Source: Candidatus Yonathbacteria bacterium (GTDB lineage Bacteria; Patescibacteriota; Minisyncoccia; Phycocordibacterales; UBA1550). Taken from it: DNA of 32,844 nucleotides. Made by a program: the position numbers and the translations under genes. Each line of letters starts with the position of its first letter. Within the stretch, counting starts at the first letter, position 1. The notes beneath the pieces were generated by a model. It did no database searches. It had not been told where the DNA came from and saw only the letters and a program-made list of their open reading frames with translations. Where the stretch lies: contig JACRKU010000015.1 in the NCBI GenBank assembly GCA_016215205.1, forward strand, positions 1-32,844, in the 5' to 3' direction. This document shows positions 6,171-13,813 of the stretch, piece by piece.

Positions 6171-7700
6171 TCAGTAAAAAATATCGAAAAACCTTTTCTA
6201 TTTTCCGTTTGCCATCGCCCGACTGCTCTTTTTGAGCGACAGGCAGTGGCGAGCAGGTTTAGATTCTATTTTCCATATTCTGCATCGCGCGGTGTCGCGA
6301 CTCTCCCCACCGTGATGGTCCTGGGGATTATGGCGCTACTTGTTGCGGTAAGTATTACGGCACTTTCCTTTACTGAACTTTTTATTTCGCAAGGCAGTGC
6401 GCAGTCGGCACGCGCTCATTTTTATGCCGAAGCGGGCGCGCGTGACGCGCTTATAAAAATTGCGCGCGACAAGACATATACTTGTACGACGACCGATTGC
6501 TATTCGATTGATTTCAGCACGAACGGATGCAGTTTATTAAATGACTGCGCCAAGGTTCAGGTAACTGGTTCTGACACATTGAAGACCATCACTTCGAAGG
6601 GGATTATGAAATCGAGCACCCGAACGCTTGTTGTGAATGTCACCCAGTCTTCTAGTGGCGAAATAATGAACGCCGCCAGCGGCGTTCTCTCCGCCCTTTC
6701 GCCATCCGCTACTTCTACTGGGGCGGCCCCCCGCGGTATCGTTATCTCAGCAGACGGTACATCGGTGTATGTAGGCAATTATAGCGCCGGCACTGTATCT
6801 ATGTACAGCCGAAACACTTCATCTGGTGCCCTTGCCCCACTTTCGCCTGCTACTGTCACGACGGCGTCAAACCCCCACAGTATTACCATTTCCGCCGATG
6901 GTACTTCGGTGTATGTGACAAACTGGACTTCCAGCACTGTATCTATGTACAGTCGCAACACCGGTACAGGAGCCCTTTCCACTAAAACTGATTATGCAAC
7001 AGGTGGAAACCCACGCGGTGTCGCCATAAGCGCCGATGGCGCTTCGGTATACACGGCAAACAGTGCTTCCACTACTGTATCTATGTACAGTCGCAACACC
7101 GGAACAGGAGCTTTGACACCTCTTGCTACTTCAACCATTGCCACCCAGTCAAATCCTTTCGCTATCGCCATTTCCGCTGATGGCACTTCGGTGTATGTTG
7201 CGAACGGCAACGCCGCCACTATTTCAATGTACAGTCGCAATACGGGCACCGGTGCTCTGACTGCTCTTGGAACCCCCACCATCGCAACTGGGGTAGCCCC
7301 TTACAGTATTACCATTTCTGTTGACGGCACATCGGTGTATGCGGCAAACTTTACTGACAATACAATCTCTCAATATAGCCGCAACACTGGCACTGGCGCT
7401 CTGACTTCGATCGGCACTGTCGCATCAGGGCTAGCCCCCCGTGGCGTCGCCATCTCTGCCGATGGCACTTCTGTGTACGCTACAAACTGGACAGACAGCA
7501 CTGTATCTATGTACAGTCGCAACACCGGAACAGGAGCTTTGACACCTCTTGCTACTTCAACCATTGCCACAGGGGCTGGTCCTTATGGTATTAGTATTTC
7601 CGCGGATGGGAATTCGGTGTATACGGCGAACAACTCCTCAAGCACTGTTTCTATGTATAGTCGCAGCAATGGCACCGTATGGATGGAAGTCGTCAATTAA
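6150..7700 (+). CDS. PilX/GspK-like pseudopilin fused to a seven-repeat beta-propeller
   Basis: The product is 516 residues from the ATG at 6150; the in-frame start at 6075 lies within the previous gene. The segment SRGVATLPTVMVLGIMALLVAVSITALSF (from about residue 46) is a prepilin-type helix with likely cleavage after Gly48. Position +5 is proline instead of glutamate, and PilX and GspK likewise often lack Glu5. The 48-residue leader is unusually long; an in-frame GTG at 6246 would give a 16-residue leader. After a short pilin-like domain (about residues 75-180), seven copies of I-S-x-D-G-x-S-V-Y-x-x-N, each followed by SMYSRNTGTGAL-like sequence, form a YVTN/lactonase-type propeller (about 190-505). 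The protein ends GTVWMEVVN. Display of a propeller at a pilus tip is an inference. Confidence 0.8.
   Translation: MKYKIKKSVKNIEKPFLFSVCHRPTALFERQAVASRFRFYFPYSASRGVATLPTVMVLGIMALLVAVSITALSFTELFISQGSAQSARAHFYAEAGARDALIKIARDKTYTCTTTDCYSIDFSTNGCSLLNDCAKVQVTGSDTLKTITSKGIMKSSTRTLVVNVTQSSSGEIMNAASGVLSALSPSATSTGAAPRGIVISADGTSVYVGNYSAGTVSMYSRNTSSGALAPLSPATVTTASNPHSITISADGTSVYVTNWTSSTVSMYSRNTGTGALSTKTDYATGGNPRGVAISADGASVYTANSASTTVSMYSRNTGTGALTPLATSTIATQSNPFAIAISADGTSVYVANGNAATISMYSRNTGTGALTALGTPTIATGVAPYSITISVDGTSVYAANFTDNTISQYSRNTGTGALTSIGTVASGLAPRGVAISADGTSVYATNWTDSTVSMYSRNTGTGALTPLATSTIATGAGPYGISISADGNSVYTANNSSSTVSMYSRSNGTVWMEVVN
6261..6282 (-). repeat. inverted AGAA repeat copy inside the pseudopilin leader
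   Basis: AGATTCTATTTTCCATATTC is the reverse complement of a GAATATGGAAAATAGAATCT unit, matching the sequence around 5590 and 6140. It encodes RFYFPYS just before the predicted cleavage site. Confidence 0.45.
7074..7144 (+). repeat. 71-nt direct repeat within the propeller, copy A
   Basis: These 71 bases are identical to 7500-7570. The offset is 426 bases, exactly 142 codons, or three propeller repeats. The segment encodes the join between repeat 3 and repeat 4. Confidence 0.9.
7500..7570 (+). repeat. 71-nt direct repeat within the propeller, copy B
   Basis: This is an exact copy of 7074-7144 and encodes the join between repeats 6 and 7. Exact identity at the DNA level between blades that otherwise differ suggests recent duplication or gene conversion. 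Confidence 0.9.
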
Positions 7701-7721
7701 TTCAAAGAAATCCCCTGTACC

Positions 7722-7757
7722 ACTTGGAGGCAAGGCCTCCAAGTAAGGCCTCCAAAT
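7722..7757 (-). repeat. RAYT-type palindrome with an extra half-site, distal copy
   Basis: ACTTGGAGGC (7722-7731), loop AAG, GCCTCCAAGT (7735-7744) form a perfect stem. An extra half GGCCTCCAAAT follows (7747-7757). The same layout, half-site plus palindrome, occurs in the opposite orientation at 24063-24099 beside the RAYT gene. A T-rich tract begins at 7761, so here the element may also serve as transcription terminator for the pilin locus ending at 7700. Confidence 0.85.
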
Positions 7758-7806
7758 AACTTTTTTGTTTTTGTTGTTGGGTGGTTGATAAGATTAAACA
7801 CCTCGC

Positions 7807-9042
7807 TTATTCGTAACGAAGGGCGTCTATCGGGCTTTTGCGCGCGGCTGTGCGCGCTGGATAAAGGCCAAAAATGAGCCCGATAGCGCCAGAAACGCCG
7901 AGACCGAGGATTGCGGCGGATACAGGGAAACTAAATGTCCAAGCGATACTGGTGAACTTTGTGATACCTGTTGCGATAGCCCAAGAAAAGAATGCGCCGA
8001 GTAGAATTCCTATAATACCGCCAAGCCCAGTCAAAATAACCGCCTCAAGAAGAAACTGCGTAAGAATGTTTTTATATGTCGCTCCAAGAGCTTTGCGAAG
8101 CCCTATTTCTTTTGTGCGTTCCGTCACGGAAACGAGCATTATGTTCATAATACCGATACCGCCGACGATGAGCGAGATTGCGGCAACAGCGGCGAGAAAG
8201 ATAGTGAGCACTGAAGTGATAGATGAAAGGCGGCCAGCAAGGTCCACTTGCGTGATGACAAAGAAATCATCTTTGTCAGGATCGGTGATATTATGCGATT
8301 CGCGAAGCGTGAGTTTGATTTCATCTGCGGCATCATTGATCTGCGCCTCACTCGCGGCTTCTGTGATGAAGCGGTTGAAATGTTTGATGCCCAAAACATA
8401 GTCTTGAGCGGTGGTGTACGGGATAATCGCCGCCTCGTCAAAGTTGAAGAAATCCTGTCCGCGCTCGGCAAAGACGCCAATGACGCGGAAATTATGATTT
8501 TTCATTTTGATTACCGAGCCAACGGCTTCATCGGCGCCGAAAAGCTCTGTCTTTACTTTGTTGCCAATCACCACATATTTTGCCCGCCCGCGTATGTCTT
8601 CTTCAGTGAAAAATGTTCCGCTTTTAAGTGGCATATCAAAAATCTTTTCCATGAGCGGGGATGCACCAAAGATAGTGAGGTTGAATGTGTCGCTTTGGTA
8701 AGAAGCGCCTGATGCTCCAAAAACGATTGGCATAACATATTTTACGCTTGGGGTATTTTCTCGGCGCAGAAGTAAATCTAAGTCACGTTTTTTTAGTGAA
8801 TCATTAAAAATTTGTCCCGCGTCTGATGGGCCTTTTGGCTCTCTTCCACCACCTACGATAATCGTACGAGTACCCATACCCTTTACTTGGTCGAGGATAA
8901 GCGCTTGAGCGCCTTGACCGAGCGACATCACGAGAATGATGGCGGTAACTCCGATAACAATACCTAAAATAGTCAAAAACGACCTTGCGCGGTTTTGTTC
9001 GAGTCCTCTGTATGCAGTTTTGATGCTGTGTTTGAAACGCAT
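7807..9042 (-). CDS. MacB/FtsX-type ABC transporter permease
   Basis: The product is 411 residues from the ATG at 9042, which lies 4 bases after the stop of the ATPase gene; a longer start at 9108 would overlap that gene. The layout is that of MacB-like permeases. One N-terminal membrane helix (SFLTILGIVIGVTAIILVMSLGQGA) is followed by a large extracytoplasmic MacB_PCD domain of about 220 residues. The C-terminal FtsX domain has three helices, with the conserved GGIGIMNIMLVSVTERTKEIGLRKALGA segment that contacts the ATPase. The end YPARTAARKSPIDALRYE is the family C-terminus. With its ATPase and adaptor it should form a mechanotransmission-type exporter of peptides, lipoproteins or drugs. In a single-membrane CPR cell no outer-membrane channel is expected. 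It is the last gene of the operon. Confidence 0.9.
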   Translation of the reverse strand: MRFKHSIKTAYRGLEQNRARSFLTILGIVIGVTAIILVMSLGQGAQALILDQVKGMGTRTIIVGGGREPKGPSDAGQIFNDSLKKRDLDLLLRRENTPSVKYVMPIVFGASGASYQSDTFNLTIFGASPLMEKIFDMPLKSGTFFTEEDIRGRAKYVVIGNKVKTELFGADEAVGSVIKMKNHNFRVIGVFAERGQDFFNFDEAAIIPYTTAQDYVLGIKHFNRFITEAASEAQINDAADEIKLTLRESHNITDPDKDDFFVITQVDLAGRLSSITSVLTIFLAAVAAISLIVGGIGIMNIMLVSVTERTKEIGLRKALGATYKNILTQFLLEAVILTGLGGIIGILLGAFFSWAIATGITKFTSIAWTFSFPVSAAILGLGVSGAIGLIFGLYPARTAARKSPIDALRYE

Positions 9043-9046
9043 GGTG

Positions 9047-9775
9047 TTATTTCGTAAGAAGTCCGCCGTTTGTATGACGGCGTTCCGCAACTTTTGTGTC
9101 GCTTTCAATCAAGCCGTCTTTAATGCGAATGATACGTCGCGCGTGTTCGGCGGTGTAGGTCTCGTGGGTGATGAGAATAATAGTGTGCCCGTGTTTTTCG
9201 TTGAGGTCTTGAAGCGTTTGCATAATAGCGCCGCCGGATTTTGAGTCGAGGTTTCCCGTTGGCTCATCGGCAAAGATGACTTCCGGATTGCAAACCAATG
9301 CGCGCGCGATTGCGACACGCTGTTTTTCACCGCCCGAAAGGCGAGTAACATCGTACTTTGTTCGATGGGTGAGCCCGACAATTTCAACTGCATCTATTGT
9401 GCGTTTTTTCCACTCCGATTCCGGGACGTCGGAATAGTGGAGGGGGAGTAGCACATTGTCGTATACGCTTGCGTGAGGAAGAAGGTTGAAAGACTGAAAA
9501 ATAAAACCGAGTTTTTTGTTGCGAATGCGCGCGGTAGCGTCGCCATCGTATGTGCTTGCCTCCTGCCCTTCAAAACGATACGAACCGCTTGTGTAGCCGT
9601 CAAGGAACCCCATTACATGAAGAAGTGTTGATTTGCCGGAACCCGACGGGCCCATAATCGCGACGAATTCTCCGCGTTCAATGGAAAAGGAGACGCCGTG
9701 AAGGACAGGCGTTTCGACTTCGTCGTTCACATAAGTTTTTGTTAGTTTGCTTACTTCTATGAGTGGCATAGTCAT
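9047..9775 (-). CDS. MacB/LolD-type ABC transporter ATP-binding protein
   Basis: The product is 242 residues. All ABC motifs are present: Walker [10 protein letters not shown] (residues 42-50), a Q-loop in [22 protein letters not shown], signature LSGGEKQR, Walker [16 protein letters not shown], and an H-loop in TIILITHE. The NLDSKSG extension after Walker B is typical of the MacB/LolD/FtsE subgroup. The ATG at 9775 overlaps the stop codon of the adaptor gene by one base (TAATG); a second ATG at 9769 is also possible. It powers the permease encoded next. The C-terminus carries a short basic tail ([14 protein letters not shown]). Confidence 0.92.
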   Translation of the reverse strand: MTMPLIEVSKLTKTYVNDEVETPVLHGVSFSIERGEFVAIMGPSGSGKSTLLHVMGFLDGYTSGSYRFEGQEASTYDGDATARIRNKKLGFIFQSFNLLPHASVYDNVLLPLHYSDVPESEWKKRTIDAVEIVGLTHRTKYDVTRLSGGEKQRVAIARALVCNPEVIFADEPTGNLDSKSGGAIMQTLQDLNEKHGHTIILITHETYTAEHARRIIRIKDGLIESDTKVAERRHTNGGLLTK

Positions 9776-11280
9776 TAGTCCTTTGGCGCCATGATGATTG
9801 TAGCGCCGAGGGTTGCGCCGGAAAGAATTTCAATCGACCCATCGGAACCTTTTAGACCAACAGTGACCGATATATCGGTTGTCACGCCGTCTTTGTCGAT
9901 TGCGCGGATAAATTTATCCCCGTTTCGCGTTATGATTGCGCGCTCCGGAATGAATAGAACATTCGCGCGCGCAGAAGTGCTGATATCAATGTTCGCAGTC
10001 ATTCCGGATTTGATGCGAGGGTCATTCTCGGTAAAATGAAGAGTCGTTTTGTATGTTGGAACATTGTCGATGATTGTTTCCGCGGGGTCGATTTTAGTAA
10101 CGCTTGCGGGAAATAAAACATCCGACCCATACGCATCGAGCGTGATGCGCGCGCTGTCGCCTATTTTTATTTTTGCGATGTCCGCCTCGGGAACATACGC
10201 CTCGATTTCAAATGAAGTATCCGAGATAATTGAAAATACTGTTTTACCAATGGTGGCCCCTTCACCTTCTTTTATGTCGGATTTGGTAACGACGCCAGCG
10301 ATTGGCGCTATGATGCGGTACTTTGCAAGCTCGCCACGAGCAGAGAGAACTCGCGCTTCTTGCGCAGAAATAACTTCGCTCGCTGTGCCGGCTTCAAGAA
10401 GAGAAAGTTCGTCTTTAACTTTTGCGAGTGTGAGCGTCAAGGTCGCGAGAGATTGCTGTTTGGTGTTTACATTGGAAATTGCTGTGGTGATGTTGTTGCG
10501 CGCGGTAGCGATATTGGCGCGATATGTGTCGAGGGCTGTGTTGGTAATCGTACAATCAAGCGTGAGTGCGCGACTCATAATCTCAAGAAGAGAAGATACC
10601 CTTGCAAGATGCACGCTTTCTTTGCTGAGCGCCAGAGACAGATCTGTATTTGAAGGAAGCGAAGGGAGAAGTGCGGTTTCTGCGCGCCACGCGTCGAAAT
10701 CGAACTCGGTCGTCTGACGAGCTGATTCACCATTGCCGGCGAGCTGGCTGTCGCAGACAGAAAATGTGTATTTATAGGAGGACGTTTTATAACCAGAGAA
10801 CATTCCTGTTGTCTTGTTGTGGAGCGAGTCGTCGGCTTTTGCAAATGAGTCATTTAGAATATCGATAATGCCACCATATGCATTGTTGAGGTCTTGAGTG
10901 TACTTTGCAACCTCGGCTTTTTTTACGGCAAGCTCCTCGGGGCGCGAGCCGCGCTTGAGCTCCGCGAGCCGCGCCTCCGCTTCCAGAAGGCTTCCTTGCG
11001 CACCAGAAGATTCAATTTCGGCAAGGAGTTTGCCTGTTTCCGCATGTTCGCCAACACGCGCATATATGCCGGCCACGCGTCCGCTTTTTTCAAAACCAAG
11101 GTCGACAGTGTTTGTGGACTTGACGCGCCCGGTAACACTGACTTCCTGAATGACATTGCCGAGCTTTATTGTCACAGTGTTAGGGAGTTCGATTTTTTTA
11201 CCAGTGAAAATAAAAAATCCACCGATGATAATTATTATGCCGATGCCGACCAAGGTGAGTTGTTTTTTAGAGAGTTGCAT
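9775..11280 (-). CDS. HlyD/MacA-family membrane fusion (adaptor) protein
   Basis: The product is 501 residues. One N-terminal membrane helix (LTLVGIGIIIIIGGFFIFTG, about residues 9-28) anchors it. The order is then barrel and lipoyl half (VTGRVKSTNTVDLGFEKSGRVAGIYARVGEHAETGKLLAEI), a long coiled hairpin with an inserted region of about 150 residues, the second lipoyl half (YRIIAPIAGVVTKSDIKEGEGATIGKTVFSI), the beta-barrel, and a membrane-proximal domain. It is longer than the usual MacA of about 370 residues because of the insert (roughly residues 130-270), which carries two cysteines. The insert may extend across the cell wall, but that is speculation. It starts 12 bases after the P-type ATPase gene and overlaps the ABC ATPase gene by one base. 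Confidence 0.88.
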   Translation of the reverse strand: MQLSKKQLTLVGIGIIIIIGGFFIFTGKKIELPNTVTIKLGNVIQEVSVTGRVKSTNTVDLGFEKSGRVAGIYARVGEHAETGKLLAEIESSGAQGSLLEAEARLAELKRGSRPEELAVKKAEVAKYTQDLNNAYGGIIDILNDSFAKADDSLHNKTTGMFSGYKTSSYKYTFSVCDSQLAGNGESARQTTEFDFDAWRAETALLPSLPSNTDLSLALSKESVHLARVSSLLEIMSRALTLDCTITNTALDTYRANIATARNNITTAISNVNTKQQSLATLTLTLAKVKDELSLLEAGTASEVISAQEARVLSARGELAKYRIIAPIAGVVTKSDIKEGEGATIGKTVFSIISDTSFEIEAYVPEADIAKIKIGDSARITLDAYGSDVLFPASVTKIDPAETIIDNVPTYKTTLHFTENDPRIKSGMTANIDISTSARANVLFIPERAIITRNGDKFIRAIDKDGVTTDISVTVGLKGSDGSIEILSGATLGATIIMAPKD

Positions 11281-11292
11281 ATGTTAATCGTA

Positions 11293-13806
11293 TCATACTT
11301 GCCGCTCGGCGGTAAGGCGATAGTAGAACATTTTTGCGAATTCGGTGGTAATAAAATAAAGGAGGACGATGCCGAGCACGAGGCCGAGAGATGATGCGGT
11401 CGGGCGCATAAAATGGAACAATGCGCCGCCAACGCTTGTAAACGGAATAATGATAGTTGCCGATGCGGCGAGAACGGAAAGAACTACAAGCGTGAGAGAA
11501 GGAGCTTTTGTTTGGAAGAAGAATTCTCGCGAGCGAATCGAGAAGAGGAAGAGAAGCTCGGTCAAAATGCTTTCGATAAACCAATGGGTCTGAAGGGCTT
11601 CGGGGCTTATCTTGTAGAATGACGCAAAAATCATAAAGTCAAAGACTGTTGAAACAATTCCGAGCACGGTGCCCATAGCGAGTAATTTGCGAACATTGTA
11701 TTGTTTGGGTTCGCGGAGGAGGGTTTGGTCATTGGTGTCGGTCGCTATGGCGATAGCGGGGAAGTCGGAGAGGAGATTGACGAGGAGAATTTGGAGAGGA
11801 AGCATTGGAAGAAAAGGAATAAAGAGGGAAGATATGGCGACTGAATAAAAATTGCCGAAGTTGGAAGAGAGCGAGCTTCGGATATATTTGATAGTATTTG
11901 CGAAAATTGAACGCCCTTCACGAATCCCTCCAATGACGACCGCGAGGCTTCGCTCAAGAAGAATAATGTCGGATACTTCGCGCGCGATGTCGGATGCGCT
12001 CGCGACGACGATGGCGACATTTGCGATTTTGAGCGCGGGGGCGTCGTTGATGCCTTCACCGAGAAAACCGACTTGATAGTTTTTTTGCAAGAGTTCAATT
12101 ATTTGATACTTTTCTTCCGGGAAAACGCGAGCGAACACGTTTGTGCGTTCAAGCGCTTCTCTGCGCGCTTCTTCTTTGAGCGCAAAAAATTCTCGCGCCG
12201 TGAGCACATCTTCGGGGTTTTTTACAAGCCCAACTTCGTACGCCACCGCACCCGCAACTTCTTTGCTGTCACCGGTTAGAATTTTTATTCTAACTCCGAG
12301 TTTTTCCGCGTCCTTGATTGCCGCCTTCGCGCTTTCTTTGATGGGGTCGATAAAAGAAACACATCCGATGAAAGTGAGACCTTCCTCGTTATAATTATTT
12401 CCAACAACTTTTTTGGAAGCGATTGCGAGCGTGCGTCGCCCTGCGCGTCCTTCTTCTGCCATCCATGCGAGCGTTCCTTCGCGTTCTTTGGGCGACAAAG
12501 TAGAGCTGTTGATTATTGACTCCGGTGCGCCGCGAACAATGAGGAGTGTTCCATCCGCGCCTTTGATGAGCGCACTGCTCTTTTTGTGCACAGGGTCAAA
12601 CGGAGTGTCATCTAGGTGCGTGTAAGTATCGAGCCGAGCTCGTTCCTCGCGCGACAAGGATTCCCAGAGCGCGATGTCAAAAGGGTCGGGGGTACCACCG
12701 CGTTCTTTTGTGGTGAGGTAGTTTCCGCCAAGCACACCGGCAAAAATAGTCGCCTTGCCATCCGAGCCGCAGGTTTGATGCACAGTGAGTTTGTTTTCGG
12801 TGAGCGTGCCGGTTTTGTCGCTGCAAAGTACATGGATACTGCCAAGGTCTTCGATTGCGGAGAGGCGCTTGACGACAACGCGGTTTTTGGCAAGATGCCG
12901 CGCTCCTCGTGATAGAGAAAAGGTCATAACGAGCGGGAGCGCTTCTGGAACCACGGATACTGCAAGAGCAATCGAGAAAACGGCGAGTGAAGCGATATCC
13001 GCCGAAAACCCCTTGAGAATGATGTTCATTATAAAGATGAATGCGAGGGTTGCGACAACGAGGTACAAAATGAAACGGCTGAATTTACCGAGCTCTTCCT
13101 CAAATTTGCTTATGCGCGTCATTTTTCCGGCAAGCTCCGCAATTCCGCCGATCATTGTGCGAGTGCCGATTGCAAAAACAATACCCGTTGCTTTCCCTGA
13201 AATGACGGTGGTTCCCGAGAAGCAAATATTTTTTGCTTCGTAAATTTCCATTTTATCGCCCGAGAGCGGTGCCTCCTCCTTGTCTACGGAAACGGATTCT
13301 CCCGTCAGAGGCTCTTCGTTTACCACGAGATTTACTTCTTCGATTATACGAAGGTCGGCAGGAACACCGTCGCCCGCTTCAAGGATAACGATGTCGCCCA
13401 AAACGAGTTCGCGGGCATCGACGCTTGTCACTCTCCCATCACGACGCACTTTTACGCGCGTCGCGATGTAGCGCTTGAGAAGTAAAACGGTTTGTTCGGA
13501 GCGGTATTCTTGATAAAATCCGAGCGTGGTATTGATTAGAATAAAGACGAGAATCATCACACCTTCGGTATTTTGCCCAAAAGAAAAAGAGATTGCGGCG
13601 GCGACAAGAAGAAGATAGATAAAAGATGATTTGAATTGTCGCAAAAAGATTTTCCAAGCATGAACGCGACTTTCTTCGAGTATGTTTTGCCCTCCTTTTT
13701 TGTGCCGACCTTCAATTTCCTCGGACGACAGCCCTCGCAGAGGGTCGACAGAAAATAATTTTGCGATTTTTGCCGTATTGCTTTGGGCGTAAGAAGAAAA
13801 GTCCAT
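11293..13806 (-). CDS. cation-transporting P-type ATPase (P3B/MgtA-like)
   Basis: The product is 837 residues. Motifs in order are: N-terminal cation ATPase domain; actuator loop with LTGES; PEALP in the fourth membrane helix; phosphorylation site CSDKTGTLT (Asp330); KGADG and RGAPES in the nucleotide-binding domain; FIDPIKES; TGD; and the hinge GEGINDAPAL (residues 583-592). The sixth helix LLVNLLSDFPAIAIATDTND resembles the Mg2+ type (MgtA) more than Ca2+ pumps, so Mg2+ or another divalent ion is a reasonable guess. The first Asp of the hinge motif GDGxND is Glu584 here. The C-terminal membrane helices are complete. It starts 7 bases after the P1B-like ATPase gene. Confidence 0.85.
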   Translation of the reverse strand: MDFSSYAQSNTAKIAKLFSVDPLRGLSSEEIEGRHKKGGQNILEESRVHAWKIFLRQFKSSFIYLLLVAAAISFSFGQNTEGVMILVFILINTTLGFYQEYRSEQTVLLLKRYIATRVKVRRDGRVTSVDARELVLGDIVILEAGDGVPADLRIIEEVNLVVNEEPLTGESVSVDKEEAPLSGDKMEIYEAKNICFSGTTVISGKATGIVFAIGTRTMIGGIAELAGKMTRISKFEEELGKFSRFILYLVVATLAFIFIMNIILKGFSADIASLAVFSIALAVSVVPEALPLVMTFSLSRGARHLAKNRVVVKRLSAIEDLGSIHVLCSDKTGTLTENKLTVHQTCGSDGKATIFAGVLGGNYLTTKERGGTPDPFDIALWESLSREERARLDTYTHLDDTPFDPVHKKSSALIKGADGTLLIVRGAPESIINSSTLSPKEREGTLAWMAEEGRAGRRTLAIASKKVVGNNYNEEGLTFIGCVSFIDPIKESAKAAIKDAEKLGVRIKILTGDSKEVAGAVAYEVGLVKNPEDVLTAREFFALKEEARREALERTNVFARVFPEEKYQIIELLQKNYQVGFLGEGINDAPALKIANVAIVVASASDIAREVSDIILLERSLAVVIGGIREGRSIFANTIKYIRSSLSSNFGNFYSVAISSLFIPFLPMLPLQILLVNLLSDFPAIAIATDTNDQTLLREPKQYNVRKLLAMGTVLGIVSTVFDFMIFASFYKISPEALQTHWFIESILTELLFLFSIRSREFFFQTKAPSLTLVVLSVLAASATIIIPFTSVGGALFHFMRPTASSLGLVLGIVLLYFITTEFAKMFYYRLTAERQV

Positions 13807-13813
13807 ATTTATA

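Noticed and set aside
6557-7570. Long minus-strand open frames opposite the propeller
   Set aside because: They are low-complexity mirror frames of the repeated plus-strand coding sequence, with the same period and no independent start signals.
6720-7680. Possible CRISPR-like or tandem DNA repeat array
   Set aside because: The periodicity is that of propeller blades in a continuous coding frame; there are no constant short repeats with unrelated spacers.
10049-10717. 222-residue plus-strand frame inside the adaptor gene
   Set aside because: It is antisense to the HlyD-type gene, has no recognisable domain and is Ser/Ala-rich as expected for a shadow frame.
11369-11622. Plus-strand small frames near the end of the cation ATPase
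   Set aside because: They are antisense to the membrane helices of the ATPase and lack start signals.
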